From the NCBI GenBank assembly GCA_902623535.1, contig CACNUA010000003.1:52518-116517 (forward strand): 64,000 nt of DNA, written 5' to 3'. Of the stretch, positions 1-11,390 are shown piece after piece. A model generated the notes under the pieces. It saw only the letters and a program-made list of their open reading frames with translations. It was not told the DNA's origin and made no database searches. The translations under genes were made by a program, and so were the position numbers. Position 1 is the stretch's first letter. Each line of letters begins with the position of its first letter. This DNA is from an uncultured SAR86 cluster bacterium (GTDB taxonomy: Bacteria > Pseudomonadota > Gammaproteobacteria > Magnimaribacterales > D2472).

Positions 1-2382
1 GATACATTTATCCAAAGCAGTTTTAGCACTGATTGATCCAATACCATCTTCGACAGTGATATCAAAGTAATCTAAAGTAAGGCTTAACCCAGGAACTGAA
101 TCAGGTGTAAGTACAACACCAATTGTAGTAGATTCAGATTCTTCTGGAGCTACGTTTGGATTACCTCCACCTTTAATATTGTACTGGTCAGCTGGAGAGT
201 TCAAATCAGTATTGTAGTACTGAGGTGCTAAACCAGTTAAAGCACATTGTGCTTGCGTAGCAGTAGCAGGATCTCCGTTTTGCTGAATTGAACAAGGATC
301 GTTATCCAAATCAACCAAGCCATCGCTCACAGCTGAATATAATTCAGAAATATTTGCGTGTCTTTGTGCTGTTTGAAAAGATGCTCTAAGTGAAACACTA
401 TCATTAATTGTCCAATATGCTCCTACTTTAGTAGAGTCGGTATCAGCACCTGTTGAATATTCAGCAGTTCTATAACCTAAATCAACGCTAAGACCATCTG
501 CTACAGGAATACCCATTTCAAAGTAGTATTCATCAACATCATACTCACCAGCAATTGGAAGTGTTGCTCCACCTGAACCAGATCTATCACCTGTTCTACT
601 TGGTAAGTCAGGTCTAAAGTCTGCATCTAGTTCCTTGGTTTCAAAACCAACTACTAAGGATACTGAACCCGGTGCGCCTGGAATGGTCCAGCCAGTATCA
701 CCAGTTATATAACCAGAAAAAATCTTTTGCTTACCATCTCCATGAATATATGTAGCATTAGCGACATAATTTTGAAGTGCTTGACCACCGTCAATAACTC
801 CTTGAATACCTTGATCGCCAGGTAGTCCACCCTGGAATAAATTGTAAGGTATACATGAGGCATCAGTTCCATTGATTGCAGATACACAAGTTGGGACTCC
901 GTTAACACTAATCACATCAACACCTCGATTGATTGCTATAACAGAAAGGTCGTTTCTGTACTCATTGCTATAATCAACAGTCGAGTCTTGGTAGTAAACA
1001 TCGTAAGACCAATCATCGTTTATGTCTCCTCTTAAACCAATGGTTGTATTGTATTGCTTAATCATGAAAATTGACTGACGAGGATTACCTTCTACGTTTC
1101 TTTTAAGAGAATATAAAGGCGCACTGTAATCAATAATATCACCATTACCTTTTGCGATTTCTAAACCAGAAATATATGCAAGAGCAGCAGCATTAGAAGC
1201 AAAATCTGGTGCATGATCACCACCCATTCCAGTCCAATTACCACAGATTGTTGCATATTGCTGTGCAGACAATAATGGGTTGTAACAAGGGAGGGAGGTA
1301 ATGTTTCCAAATGTTCCTGAGAAAGCAATCTGAGCATTGGATTCTGACTTCATAAAAGTAGCATCCATATAAAGCTCAGCATTATCAGTTAAAGTATATT
1401 TTCCAAAGAATCCAGCATTAATCCTGTCATCAGGTCTTTGGAAGAAATTCGTTGGATTATAGTTAAATGTTTGTCCAGCTCTTGGCACAAATTCATTACC
1501 TTGGACTTTAAGGTCAACTCCAGTAACTGACGGATCTATGTTTACAAAACCAGCGGCACCATAACCACCAAAATCTGCCCATCTACCGGGAGGAATTGTT
1601 GATGAGCCACCACACCTAGAAGTACCGCCACTTAGTGCACAAGCACTTATGTCAAATTCACCCTGAAGAATTGGTTTCGTATCAGTATGCTCAAAAAATG
1701 CAGTAATGTGACCTTTACCACCATCAATATCTCCACCGAATGCAAGTGAAACTTTATTAGTATCACCAGTTTGCACATCACTTGGAGCTTTTTCATAGTT
1801 GTAACTATCAACTAGAGCTCTAAGAGAACTATTATCATTTTCATGATTATAAAAACCGTACTGATAGGACGCCTTAAAGCCTTCAAATTCATCATCGAGA
1901 ATAAAGTTAACAACACCAGCAACGGCATCAGATCCATATATGGATGATGCGCCACCTGTGAGGACTTCGACGCGATCCAGAAGAAGAGTTGGAATTGTAT
2001 TCAAGTCAGCACAATTGCCGCCTGAAGTAGTACCCGGAGGCATACGTCTTCCGTTTAAAAGAACTAATGTCCTTCCGCAACCAAGGTTTCTAAGATTAAC
2101 CGTTGCAGCACCACTAGCACCATTTGAGTTTGTTATAGACTGTCCAGGTGATATTTGAGGCATGTCGTTAAGGTAGTCTTCTACCCTTGTGACACCTGCG
2201 TCAACTATATCTTGACCGTCAACTACTGCTATTTGCGATGAGCTAACAATATTTGGGTCAGTGATCCTTGAACCTGTAACTACTACTTCTTCAACGTCAG
2301 CACCATCAGCTTGAGCATACAGTGTGGTTGGAAGTGTAGCAACAAAAAATAAGCCTAAAATAAGCTTGCTTAAATTTTTCAT
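1..2382 (-). CDS. TonB-dependent receptor, C-terminus cut off by window edge
   Basis: Minus-strand translation from ATG at 2382: MKNLSKLILGLFFVATLPTTLYAQADGADVEEVVVTGSRITDPN... with plug motifs (VEDYLNDMPQ, NLRNLGCGRTLVLLNGRRM, VEVLTGGASSIYGSDAVAGVVNFIL) and barrel. Open to base 1; missing from the ORF track because it has no stop in the window. Confidence 0.93.
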   Translation of the reverse strand, partial: MKNLSKLILGLFFVATLPTTLYAQADGADVEEVVVTGSRITDPNIVSSSQIAVVDGQDIVDAGVTRVEDYLNDMPQISPGQSITNSNGASGAATVNLRNLGCGRTLVLLNGRRMPPGTTSGGNCADLNTIPTLLLDRVEVLTGGASSIYGSDAVAGVVNFILDDEFEGFKASYQYGFYNHENDNSSLRALVDSYNYEKAPSDVQTGDTNKVSLAFGGDIDGGKGHITAFFEHTDTKPILQGEFDISACALSGGTSRCGGSSTIPPGRWADFGGYGAAGFVNIDPSVTGVDLKVQGNEFVPRAGQTFNYNPTNFFQRPDDRINAGFFGKYTLTDNAELYMDATFMKSESNAQIAFSGTFGNITSLPCYNPLLSAQQYATICGNWTGMGGDHAPDFASNAAALAYISGLEIAKGNGDIIDYSAPLYSLKRNVEGNPRQSIFMIKQYNTTIGLRGDINDDWSYDVYYQDSTVDYSNEYRNDLSVIAINRGVDVISVNGVPTCVSAINGTDASCIPYNLFQGGLPGDQGIQGVIDGGQALQNYVANATYIHGDGKQKIFSGYITGDTGWTIPGAPGSVSLVVGFETKELDADFRPDLPSRTGDRSGSGGATLPIAGEYDVDEYYFEMGIPVADGLSVDLGYRTAEYSTGADTDSTKVGAYWTINDSVSLRASFQTAQRHANISELYSAVSDGLVDLDNDPCSIQQNGDPATATQAQCALTGLAPQYYNTDLNSPADQYNIKGGGNPNVAPEESESTTIGVVLTPDSVPGLSLTLDYFDITVEDGIGSISAKTALDKCI

Positions 2383-2540
2383 AATATTCCCTTTATAAAA
2401 ATAAATTAGACTTTTATTTAAGCACAATTACCTAAAAAGTACATAACTTTCAGGCTTTTTATTTTTGTGAATTTGTAGACTAGTATTATTTAATTGTCTT
2501 TAGTTTTTAAAAATTCCAAACTTGTTATATTATTCGCGAA

Positions 2541-3332
2541 ATGTTTCTAGAGAATAAAAAAATCCTAATCGCTGGTCTTGCAAATAAACACTCAATAGCT
2601 GCTGGAATAGCACGCTCAATGACAGAGCAAGGCGCAAAGCTTGCTTTCACCTATCAAAGTGAAAGATTAAAAAGAAATGTTGAGAAAATAGCCCATGAGC
2701 TTGGCCATGATGTCCTAATAGAATGCGATGTTAGTAAGGATGAAAGCATTCATTCAATGTATCAAGAGCTTAGTAAAACATGGGAAAACTTTGATGGATT
2801 AGTCCATTCCATAGGTTTTGCACCGGCAAATGAACTTGATGGAAATTTTGTTGATGTTGCAACCAGAGAGGGTTTTCAAATTGCGCATGATATTAGCTCG
2901 TTCAGCTTTACCGCGCTTGCTAAGGGTGCAAAGCCATTGCTAAATAAAAATAGTTCCCTGTTAACTCTTACCTATCTCGGAGCAGTGCAGTCTCTTCCTA
3001 ATTACAATGTTATGGGTCTTGCTAAAGCAAGCCTAGAGGCGAACGTAAGATTTATGGCTTCCTCGCTTGGTAAGGATGAAATTAGAGTCAACGGTATTTC
3101 TGCAGGCCCTATCAAGACATTGGCAGCATCAGGAGTAAAGAACTTCAGAAAAATGCTTACGAGTTATGCAAAAAGAGCTCCATTAGGAAGAACGGTTACA
3201 ACTGACGAAGTGGGAAATGTTGCTGCTTTCTTATGCTCTGATCTAGCAAGCGGAATTACTGGTGAGATTACGTACGTCGATGGAGGGTTCAGTACCTCTG
3301 CCCTATCAATAGATGAATATTTAGAATCCTAA
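2541..3332 (+). CDS. fabI: Enoyl-[acyl-carrier-protein] reductase (NADH)
   Basis: [13 protein letters not shown] cofactor motif; Y-x6-K (YNVMGLAK); FabI-type ending VDGGFST. Confidence 0.93.
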   Translation: MFLENKKILIAGLANKHSIAAGIARSMTEQGAKLAFTYQSERLKRNVEKIAHELGHDVLIECDVSKDESIHSMYQELSKTWENFDGLVHSIGFAPANELDGNFVDVATREGFQIAHDISSFSFTALAKGAKPLLNKNSSLLTLTYLGAVQSLPNYNVMGLAKASLEANVRFMASSLGKDEIRVNGISAGPIKTLAASGVKNFRKMLTSYAKRAPLGRTVTTDEVGNVAAFLCSDLASGITGEITYVDGGFSTSALSIDEYLES

Positions 3333-5195
3333 TCAAGCTTGAGGCTGAAGATTTTTTAAATCAACTCTCAAACCTTCTCTGATTTTTTGGTCAACCAAGG
3401 AAGAGTTTTTCTGTGTGATGTATTGAATGAAATAAGATCTGTAATCATCAACCTTTGCATTAATTTCTTCATCGGTTGGCATGTTCTCTGATTGTATTTT
3501 GATCCAATAATTATTTCCATCACTTCCAACAGTGATGATATTTTCATTGATACTGCTTGAGAAAATCTGTGAGACAACATCCATTGGTAATAAAGATGAG
3601 AATTTATTTATTGCCTTATATTCTTCTATTTCAAAACCACTAGGTATGTCAATGCCTTGATCATCAATAAGTGAAAACGCATCTTCATTCATTGACTGTA
3701 TGAGAGCATTAGCTTTCTCTTTGCGAACTTCTTGAAGCGCGAGTTCTACAGAGCTATCAAAGGTCATCAAGCTGGGTGCATTAATTTCAGCTAATCCGAT
3801 GATATAAAAACCGTCTTCCGTTTCAATGATGTCATTGTCACCAACCAACAGAGATCTATCAAAAAATCTTAATCCATCAATACCTGCTAATAAAGATTCA
3901 AACTCATCTTGAGCAATTAAATTAGTATCTTGCTGTTCTAGATTAATAGTTGTGGCAATTTCTTCAAAATTAGCACCACTAATAATTAGCTCTTCTGCTA
4001 TTCCGATGTCATCGTTCATAAGTGAAGCTGATTCAGAAAGAATAATTTCTTCTCTAAGCTCAGAGATAATTTCAGACTTAGATCTTATCTCTGGCTTTAA
4101 AACCTCTGTAAGTTTTATCAGATGGAGGGTATCTCCTAAATCAATCGGTGAAGATACTTCATTTAATTTAAGTTTTGCAATTACGCTTTCAAACTCGTCA
4201 GGAAATGCATCTCCAGACGAGTAGCCTAAATCACCTGACTCTTCAATTGATGCCTCATCTTCACTGAATTCAGTTACTGCGGTTACGAAATCAATCTTAC
4301 TTGTATTAATATCATTAAAAATTTCATTAATTAAATCACTAGCTTCACTTTCAGAGGCATAATTAGATTTATCAATCATGATATGAGAAATTCTATTTTG
4401 GAGTGAATTGTTAGCCTCATTTAAATAGTCTTGATAAGAGTCTTCAAGCAAATCATCTGAAATATCAATACCCTCAGCGTAGTTTTCTATGCTTGCTTTA
4501 ATGAATTTAAATCTTCTTGTTTCATCTGAAAGAAAAAGCAGATTGTTGTCATTGTAGAAAACTTCTGCTTCTACCAGTGTAGCCGGTTGAGAGTCTAAAA
4601 TTTTTTCATTATTGGACTTAAGAAATTTTATGTCCCGTGAAACCTCATTAACAGCAATAAAACTCTTTATTTCTTCATCAAGAATAAAAAAAGAGCTACC
4701 TAGCGCTCTAACTAAATTGTCTGAGGCAATACTTGATGCAACTAATTCTATGTACTCATCAGGAATTAAGCCTGCGCCACGGATTGTTGCTTCAAAGATG
4801 GATTGATCAAATTTACCATTTTCATCTTTAAAGCTATCAAGCTTAATAATTTCTTTTTTTGCGTCATCAATACTCACTCCAAGACGATTTTCAATGGCGC
4901 TTGATTCAATCATTTTTTGATTAATAATTTGAGTTTTAAGTAACTCAAAAAGTTCATCCTCATCAAGCTGATCCAAAGAGAAAGATTCCCCAAAAATAGA
5001 TTTATATCTTTGTTCAATTGTTCCTGATGCAGAATTTACATCTACCTGAGAAACTTCAAGACCATTAACAGTCCCATAGTTTGAAAAAATAGTGCCGAAA
5101 GAGGAAACTCCGGTAAAGATAAAAGGTATCGCACAAATACCTACAATCACATATAAGGTTTTACCGGAGAGAAGATTTCTAAATGACTCAAGCAT
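3333..5195 (-). CDS. ppiD: Peptidyl-prolyl cis-trans isomerase D-like periplasmic chaperone (SurA_N + parvulin)
   Basis: N-terminal TM anchor MLESFRNLLSGKTLYVIVGICAIPFIFTGVSSFG; parvulin motif DLGYSSGDAFPDEFE; gene order next to hupB-lon-clpX-clpP-tig. Confidence 0.88.
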   Translation of the reverse strand: MLESFRNLLSGKTLYVIVGICAIPFIFTGVSSFGTIFSNYGTVNGLEVSQVDVNSASGTIEQRYKSIFGESFSLDQLDEDELFELLKTQIINQKMIESSAIENRLGVSIDDAKKEIIKLDSFKDENGKFDQSIFEATIRGAGLIPDEYIELVASSIASDNLVRALGSSFFILDEEIKSFIAVNEVSRDIKFLKSNNEKILDSQPATLVEAEVFYNDNNLLFLSDETRRFKFIKASIENYAEGIDISDDLLEDSYQDYLNEANNSLQNRISHIMIDKSNYASESEASDLINEIFNDINTSKIDFVTAVTEFSEDEASIEESGDLGYSSGDAFPDEFESVIAKLKLNEVSSPIDLGDTLHLIKLTEVLKPEIRSKSEIISELREEIILSESASLMNDDIGIAEELIISGANFEEIATTINLEQQDTNLIAQDEFESLLAGIDGLRFFDRSLLVGDNDIIETEDGFYIIGLAEINAPSLMTFDSSVELALQEVRKEKANALIQSMNEDAFSLIDDQGIDIPSGFEIEEYKAINKFSSLLPMDVVSQIFSSSINENIITVGSDGNNYWIKIQSENMPTDEEINAKVDDYRSYFIQYITQKNSSLVDQKIREGLRVDLKNLQPQA

Positions 5196-5224
5196 AGCTA
5201 TTTAATATTTGGTGGGAGAATAAT

Positions 5225-5258
5225 AAAAAAAAAGGAGTGCAAAAGCACCCCTTTTTTT
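5225..5258 (-). terminator. Rho-independent terminator after hupB
   Basis: Minus-strand stem GGGGTGC-TTTT-GCACTCC (one G.U) followed by a T-run; lies between hupB and ppiD. Confidence 0.7.
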
Positions 5259-5275
5259 AAATAAAAAAGGTCTAG

Positions 5276-5554
5276 TTATGAAAATTTAACTTTGTCTTTT
5301 AACCCCTTACCTGCTTTGAAGCCAGGTACTTTAGAAGCAGGGATGTGCATGGGAGCTCCAGTTTGGGGGTTTCTACCATCTCTTGCAGCTCTGTGTCTGA
5401 CAGAAAAAGTACCAAAACCAACTAGTGAAACTGAATCACCATTACCAAGTGCACCACCTATTGCATCTAATGTCGCATCGACTGCTCGCGCAGCAGAAGC
5501 TTTTGTTAGATCAGCAGAACTTGCAACTGCGTCAACTAAATCAGATTTATTCAT
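5276..5554 (-). CDS. hupB: DNA-binding protein HU
   Basis: [32 protein letters not shown]...[30 protein letters not shown]. Confidence 0.93.
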   Translation of the reverse strand: MNKSDLVDAVASSADLTKASAARAVDATLDAIGGALGNGDSVSLVGFGTFSVRHRAARDGRNPQTGAPMHIPASKVPGFKAGKGLKDKVKFS

Positions 5555-5635
5555 ATTATCTCCTCTCGTTAGATATGATTGCTATAACCTATGAAAATCC
5601 ATATGCATAGAAATGTCAAGTTTAAAAACCTATTG

Positions 5636-8047
5636 TTAGTGCGATCTTTGCTTGGGTGTAGCTGGTTTGGAACTAGATTTTACCGGTGCGGGTTTTGATT
5701 TTGATTGCCTTTTTGACGATTTGGCTTTGGGCTCATCAGTAAGCGCAAGGGAAATCACTTCGTCAATCCATTTAACGGGATGTATTTTCAGAGCTTTGGT
5801 AATTTGTTTTGGAAACTCTTTTAACTCAGGAAAATTCTCTTCAGGAATGATCACTTGTTTAATACCCGCACGCTTTGCTGCTAAAAGCTTTTCTTTTAAT
5901 CCTCCGATTTTTAAGACTTGACCATGGAGTGTGATTTCTCCAGTCATGGCTGTATCAGATCTTATGGGAATATCGGTAAGAACAGATATTAGAGCTGTAC
6001 ACATACCAATTCCCGCACTTGGCCCGTCTTTTGGAGTCGCGCCCTCAGGTACATGAATATGAATATCCAATTTTTCGTGAAATGAGGGATTTAGTCCTAA
6101 GATTTTTGACCTTGATCGAACCACAGTAAGTGCAGCTTGGATAGATTCTTGCATCACATCTCCTAGTGAACCTGTCTTAATAATCCTGCCTTTTCCTGGA
6201 ACTTTAGATGCTTCAATAGTAAGAAGTTCACCGCCAACTTCTGTCCAAGCTAATCCTGCAAGCTTTCCAATACTATCTTCTTTATCAGCGGTTCCAAATT
6301 GGAACTTCCTTACACCGTTATACTTTTCTAAGTTTTTGGATGTAACTTTAGTTTGTGAAAGTTTTTTACTACTGAGTTCAATTTCTTTAACAGACTTTCT
6401 TAGAACTTTTGAAATTTGTCTTTCAAGACCCCTAACACCCGCTTCTCGAGTGTAATATCTAATGAGATCTAAGATTGCTTTATCATCAAAATTAACTTCT
6501 TCTGAACCAAGACCATTCCTTTCCAGCTGCTTAGGTATCAAGTACTGCTTGGCGATATTTAATTTCTCATCTTCAATATATCCTGGAATTCTTATGATCT
6601 CCATTCTATCCAGTAATGGGCCTGGGATATTTAAACTATTTGCCGTACAAACAAACATAACTTCTGATAAGTCAAAATCAACCTCAAGATAATGATCTGA
6701 AAACGTAGAGTTTTGTTCAGGGTCTAAAACTTCCAAAAGAGCGGAAGCAGGATCACCACGAAAATCCATACCCATTTTGTCTATTTCATCTAGCAAGAAA
6801 AGGGGGTTCTTTGAATCAGCTTTAGAAATTTTTTGAATAATTTTTCCTGGCATGGAGCCAATATATGTTCTACGGTGACCGCGAATTTCAGCCTCGTCTC
6901 TTACCCCACCCAAGGACATTCTTATAAACTTTCGATTGGTTGCATTTGCAATGGATTGACCTAAAGATGTTTTACCAACTCCAGGAGGGCCAACTAAACA
7001 AAGCACTGGTGCTTTGAGTTTTTTAACTCTTTTTTGAACTGCTAGATACTCTAAAATTCTTTCTTTGATTTCCTCTAATCCATAATGGTCACTATCAAGA
7101 ACAGACAAAGCGTTTTTTATATTTGATTTAATCTTAGTTTTCTTCTTCCAAGGCAGATTTGAGACCCAATCAAGATAAGATCTTACGACCGAAGCTTCTG
7201 CTGACATCGGCGACATTAGCTTAAACTTAGAGAACTCACTCATGGCTTTTTTAAGGGCCTCTTTAGGCATGCCAGATTTTTTTATTTGTATTTCGAGGTG
7301 AGAAATTTCATCACCCTCTTCGGTAATATCACCCAACTCTTTTTGAGCAGCTTTGATCTGTTCATTTAGGTAGTACTCTCTTTGAGATTTCTCCATTTGT
7401 TTTTTAACTCTATCTCTAATTTTTTTATCTACATCAACGGCATCAATTTGTCCTTGTATCAAACTGATGAGCATATCTGCCCTTTTGGATAAATCCTCGC
7501 ATTCTAAAATTGATTGAGCGTCTGAAATTGAAATGGGAAGATGTGATGCAACAGAATCAATAACTCTCGTTACATCATCGAATGCATCGATGCTTGAAAG
7601 AACTTCAGGAGCAACTTTTTTTGTAATTTTTATAAAATCTCCAAATTTGCCTTTGATAAAGTTACATAAGTTTTTATTATCAGCAGGGTCTAACTGAGAT
7701 TCAGGAATAATTTTCACTTGTGCTTTAAGAAAATCTTTTTCTTTTAAGACTTTTAAGGCCGCACATCTGTGATCGCCCTCAACCAATAATTTGACCGTTC
7801 CATCGGGAAGCTTGATCAACTGCAAGATGGTTGCAAGAGTTTGTACTTTGTATATTTCACCAAATGATGGATTATCTATTGAGCCATCGATTTGGGTTCC
7901 TAAAAGGATTTTTTTATTGGCTGCCATTGCTTGATTAAGAGCATTGATTGATGGCTCTCTCCCTACAAACAAGGTTGTAACATTACCAGGAAATACGACA
8001 ACATCCCTTAAGGGCAATAAAGGTAAGTCGTATTTTACTGAGGGCAT
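5636..8047 (-). CDS. lon: ATP-dependent Lon protease with basic Ser/Lys-rich C-terminal tail
   Basis: LLPLRDVVVFPG; Walker A GPPGVGKTSLGQSIA; protease motif PEGATPKDGPSAGIGM. Confidence 0.96.
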   Translation of the reverse strand: MPSVKYDLPLLPLRDVVVFPGNVTTLFVGREPSINALNQAMAANKKILLGTQIDGSIDNPSFGEIYKVQTLATILQLIKLPDGTVKLLVEGDHRCAALKVLKEKDFLKAQVKIIPESQLDPADNKNLCNFIKGKFGDFIKITKKVAPEVLSSIDAFDDVTRVIDSVASHLPISISDAQSILECEDLSKRADMLISLIQGQIDAVDVDKKIRDRVKKQMEKSQREYYLNEQIKAAQKELGDITEEGDEISHLEIQIKKSGMPKEALKKAMSEFSKFKLMSPMSAEASVVRSYLDWVSNLPWKKKTKIKSNIKNALSVLDSDHYGLEEIKERILEYLAVQKRVKKLKAPVLCLVGPPGVGKTSLGQSIANATNRKFIRMSLGGVRDEAEIRGHRRTYIGSMPGKIIQKISKADSKNPLFLLDEIDKMGMDFRGDPASALLEVLDPEQNSTFSDHYLEVDFDLSEVMFVCTANSLNIPGPLLDRMEIIRIPGYIEDEKLNIAKQYLIPKQLERNGLGSEEVNFDDKAILDLIRYYTREAGVRGLERQISKVLRKSVKEIELSSKKLSQTKVTSKNLEKYNGVRKFQFGTADKEDSIGKLAGLAWTEVGGELLTIEASKVPGKGRIIKTGSLGDVMQESIQAALTVVRSRSKILGLNPSFHEKLDIHIHVPEGATPKDGPSAGIGMCTALISVLTDIPIRSDTAMTGEITLHGQVLKIGGLKEKLLAAKRAGIKQVIIPEENFPELKEFPKQITKALKIHPVKWIDEVISLALTDEPKAKSSKRQSKSKPAPVKSSSKPATPKQRSH

Positions 8048-8051
8048 TTAC

Positions 8052-9299
8052 TTAAGATCCTGAAGAGGTTTTCTTTTTAGGTGTTTTGTAAACCTTAATT
8101 GGGTCTGATTGTCTAGAAGCTGCGTTTTCATCAACAACAACTTTTTCAAGCTCTTCATTTGGAAGTTCAAACATCGTATCCATTAAAATTTCTTCCATAA
8201 TTGATCTTAAGCCTCTGGCACCAGTTTTTCTTTTAATCGCTTGTCGGGCAACTTCTTTTAGGGCTGATTCCTTGAAATCCAAATTTACGGAATCCAAATC
8301 AAACAAGTATTTATATTGGTCAACCAAAGCATTTTTAGGTTCTTGTAAAATTCTAACTAACGATTCTTCATCAAGCTCATGAAGTGTTGAGATTACAGGT
8401 AGCCTTCCAACAAACTCAGGAATTAAACCGTACTTTACCAAATCCTCCGGCTCAAGTTGATCAACTAAATTTTGCACTGAAGCATCTGTATCTTTGATGG
8501 CTGCTGAGAATCCAATACCTGATTTATCAGTTCTTTGTTTAACAACCTCGTCAATGCCCGAGAATGCTCCTCCACAAATAAATAGGATGTTAGATGTATC
8601 TATTTGAATGAACTCTTGTTGAGGGTGTTTCCTGCCACCTTGAGGAGGAATGGATGCGACAGTACCTTCAATTAACTTTAATAGCGCCTGCTGAACACCT
8701 TCACCAGATACATCTCTTGTTATTGATGGGTTGTCAGACTTTCTTGCAATCTTGTCAATTTCATCAATGTAAACAATTCCAAGTCGTGCTTTTTCAGGAT
8801 CATAGTCACTTTTTTGAAGGAGTTTTTGAATAATGTTTTCAACATCTTCGCCAACATAGCCTGCCTCAGTAAGCGTTGTTGCATCGGCAATGGTGAATGG
8901 CACATTAAGAATTCTTGCAAGCGTTTGAGCAAGTAGAGTCTTTCCGCTACCAGTCGGCCCCAGTAATAAAACATTACTTTTTTGGAGCTCAACAGCATCC
9001 CTATTTGATTGATTTTTTAATCTTTTGTAATGGTTATAAACGGCAACAGATAAAACTTTCTTAGCTTTTTCTTGACCAATCACATAATCATCTAATTGAC
9101 TAAATATTTCTGCTGGCGAAGGAAGTTCGTTTAGGGTATTTGGGTCATCAGCTTTGATTTCTTCTTCAATAATGTCATTACACAAATCAACACATTCATC
9201 ACAAATGTATACGCTTGGACCCGCTATGAGTTTTTTTACGTCCTCTTGATTTTTACCACAAAAGGAACAAGTTAGTTTTTGATTATCGCTACTTTCCAT
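8052..9299 (-). CDS. clpX: ATP-dependent Clp protease ATP-binding subunit ClpX
   Basis: Zn finger CSFCGKNQ...[44 protein letters not shown]. Confidence 0.97.
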   Translation of the reverse strand: MESSDNQKLTCSFCGKNQEDVKKLIAGPSVYICDECVDLCNDIIEEEIKADDPNTLNELPSPAEIFSQLDDYVIGQEKAKKVLSVAVYNHYKRLKNQSNRDAVELQKSNVLLLGPTGSGKTLLAQTLARILNVPFTIADATTLTEAGYVGEDVENIIQKLLQKSDYDPEKARLGIVYIDEIDKIARKSDNPSITRDVSGEGVQQALLKLIEGTVASIPPQGGRKHPQQEFIQIDTSNILFICGGAFSGIDEVVKQRTDKSGIGFSAAIKDTDASVQNLVDQLEPEDLVKYGLIPEFVGRLPVISTLHELDEESLVRILQEPKNALVDQYKYLFDLDSVNLDFKESALKEVARQAIKRKTGARGLRSIMEEILMDTMFELPNEELEKVVVDENAASRQSDPIKVYKTPKKKTSSGS

Positions 9300-9918
9300 C
9301 TTTGGTATCGTCTCTTGAATCTAGGATGTCGTCAATAATCCCATAAGATTTGGCTTCACCAGCATTTAAAAAATTATCTCGATCAGTATCTTGCTCGATC
9401 TTCTTAAGAGTTTTGCCTGTATGCTTAGCCAGAATTTCATTAACTTTTTGCTTCATCACTAAAATTTCTTTGGCATGAATTTCTATATCAGATGCTTGGC
9501 CTTGGAATCCACCTAGCGGCTGATGAATCATCACACGTGAATTAGGTAATGCAAACCTTTTACCTGCTGCTCCACCTGCTAATAATAGAGAACCCATGCT
9601 TGCTGCCTGACCAACACACAAAGTAGCAACCTCTGGCTTAACAAATTGCATGGTGTCGTAAATGGCAAGTCCAGATGAAATGATTCCCCCTGGAGAATTA
9701 ATATAAATACTTATGTCTTTTTCAGGATTTTCTGATTCAAGAAACAATAATTGAGCAATGACTAGGTTCGATATGTAATCATCAATAGGTCCGGTAAGGA
9801 AAATTATTCTTTCCTTGAGAAGTCTTGAATAAATATCAAAAGCTCTCTCGCCTCTTGGAGTTTGCTCAACAACCATTGGTACTAAACCAGAATTAAGAAT
9901 GTCAGTTTTATGGTCCAT
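9289..9918 (-). CDS. clpP: ATP-dependent Clp protease proteolytic subunit
   Basis: [40 protein letters not shown]. Confidence 0.97.
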   Translation of the reverse strand: MDHKTDILNSGLVPMVVEQTPRGERAFDIYSRLLKERIIFLTGPIDDYISNLVIAQLLFLESENPEKDISIYINSPGGIISSGLAIYDTMQFVKPEVATLCVGQAASMGSLLLAGGAAGKRFALPNSRVMIHQPLGGFQGQASDIEIHAKEILVMKQKVNEILAKHTGKTLKKIEQDTDRDNFLNAGEAKSYGIIDDILDSRDDTKDGK

Positions 9919-9920
9919 AA

Positions 9921-11225
9921 TTATTTTATGTTAGCTAAATCTTTGAATTTAATTTCCTTTACCCTTGATTTAAGCTCATTTTTCAATTTTTCAATAAGCA
10001 GTTCCTCTAAAATGATCATTTTATAGTTATCAAGCTGTTTGGGTTGAGATTTGATCCATGTCTTAAATTGATCTGGATCTTTATATTTTTCTGATTCCTT
10101 CTCAACAAACTCATCAACCCTTTCTTGATTAACTTCTAATTTAAAAAACTTTACAAACTCACTAAACAGTAAATCCAATTTAACCCTTTTTTCTGCGTTT
10201 TCTAAAAAAGTATCTAAAGGAAATAAATCCTCCGGCGCTTCATCAGCTTGTTGACCCATTCTCATTAATGAGTCTTTTCTCATTAGATTAGCTTGCTCAT
10301 TAATGACTGAACTAGGCGCAGAAAAATTATTTACCTCAAGCAACAAATCATAGATGGATTCTCTTGTAAGAGAATCTTCTTGCTGTTTGACTTCTTGCTG
10401 CATTCTTTTTTCAATTTCTACCTTGAAGTCATTCTCATTTTTAACTTCCTCCATTGCCAGAGATTTATAGAGTTCTTCATTGATGGATGCATTTTGCTTT
10501 TCTTGAACTTTATTTACTTTGATTAAGAAATTTGCATTTTTTCCAGCAAGATCACTTTTAAAATAATCGTCTGGAAATTTAACTTCTGCATTAAATTCGT
10601 CATTTATTTTCTTACCGATGATTGCATCCTCAAAACCTGGAATCATGGATTTTGATCCTATTACCAGTGCAAAGTCTTTGGATGAATTTCCCTCAAAATC
10701 TTCACCGTCAACGGTGCCTGTGAAGTCAATGATCACTTGATCTTTCTCTAAAGCAGCTCTGTCAACATCCCCCCAAGTACCATAGCGCTCCAAAATATCA
10801 GCTACAGCAAGATCAATATCATCACTTTCAATAGTAATTTTTGATTCTTCAAAAGACTTCCATCTAGTAAGTTTAGGTTTAAATTCTGGAAAAACTTCAA
10901 ATTCTGCTGAATACACAATACCCTTTTTAGGATCCTCAGAATCAATGCTGATGTTGGGTGAAGATGCAGGTTTAATTTCTTTTTCAGCTATTTCAAGGGG
11001 GTAAGTTTCCTGAATTAATTCATTCAACACTTCATAGTGAATTGAAGGTCCATATTTTTGAATTAGCACATCGTTTGGCACTTTGCCCTTTCTAAACCCA
11101 TCAAGCTTTACTGTGGATCTAATCTTACTAAGCTTGGCCTGATATTTTTCGTCGTATTTTTTAGTTTCGACATTTACGGTCAACTTTCGATTTAGATCCT
11201 TGAGTTTTTTTAGTTTACTGGTCAT
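9921..11225 (-). CDS. tig: Trigger factor
   Basis: [21 protein letters not shown] ribosome-docking signature; FKBP domain [16 protein letters not shown]. Confidence 0.95.
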   Translation of the reverse strand: MTSKLKKLKDLNRKLTVNVETKKYDEKYQAKLSKIRSTVKLDGFRKGKVPNDVLIQKYGPSIHYEVLNELIQETYPLEIAEKEIKPASSPNISIDSEDPKKGIVYSAEFEVFPEFKPKLTRWKSFEESKITIESDDIDLAVADILERYGTWGDVDRAALEKDQVIIDFTGTVDGEDFEGNSSKDFALVIGSKSMIPGFEDAIIGKKINDEFNAEVKFPDDYFKSDLAGKNANFLIKVNKVQEKQNASINEELYKSLAMEEVKNENDFKVEIEKRMQQEVKQQEDSLTRESIYDLLLEVNNFSAPSSVINEQANLMRKDSLMRMGQQADEAPEDLFPLDTFLENAEKRVKLDLLFSEFVKFFKLEVNQERVDEFVEKESEKYKDPDQFKTWIKSQPKQLDNYKMIILEELLIEKLKNELKSRVKEIKFKDLANIK

Positions 11226-11248
11226 AAGTTATTATCTAATCTAATTGA

Positions 11249-11326
11249 TGGGGCGAGCGATGGGGTTCGAACCCACGGCCTCCGGAGCCACAATCCAGCG
11301 CTCTAACCAACTGAGCTACGCCCGCC
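11249..11326 (-). tRNA. tRNA-His (anticodon GTG), encoded CCA and G-1
   Basis: Minus GGCGGGCGTAGCTCAGTTGGTTAGAGCGCTGGATTGTGGCTCCGGAGGCCGTGGGTTCGAACCCCATCGCTCGCCCCA; cloverleaf pairs. Confidence 0.93.
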
Positions 11327-11390
11327 ACGCAAAAGGATCACATTATAAGAGAAAAATCATATAATCTATACTATTAATGGGGGTGATTGG

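Noticed and set aside
705-908. 67-aa minus-strand ORF
   Set aside because: Out-of-frame within the TonB receptor
1940-2158. 72-aa plus-strand ORF in the TonB receptor
   Set aside because: Antisense to a well-supported receptor frame; no domain
5292-5610. Plus-strand ORFs (100 and 61 aa) over hupB
   Set aside because: Antisense to HU; no homology signature
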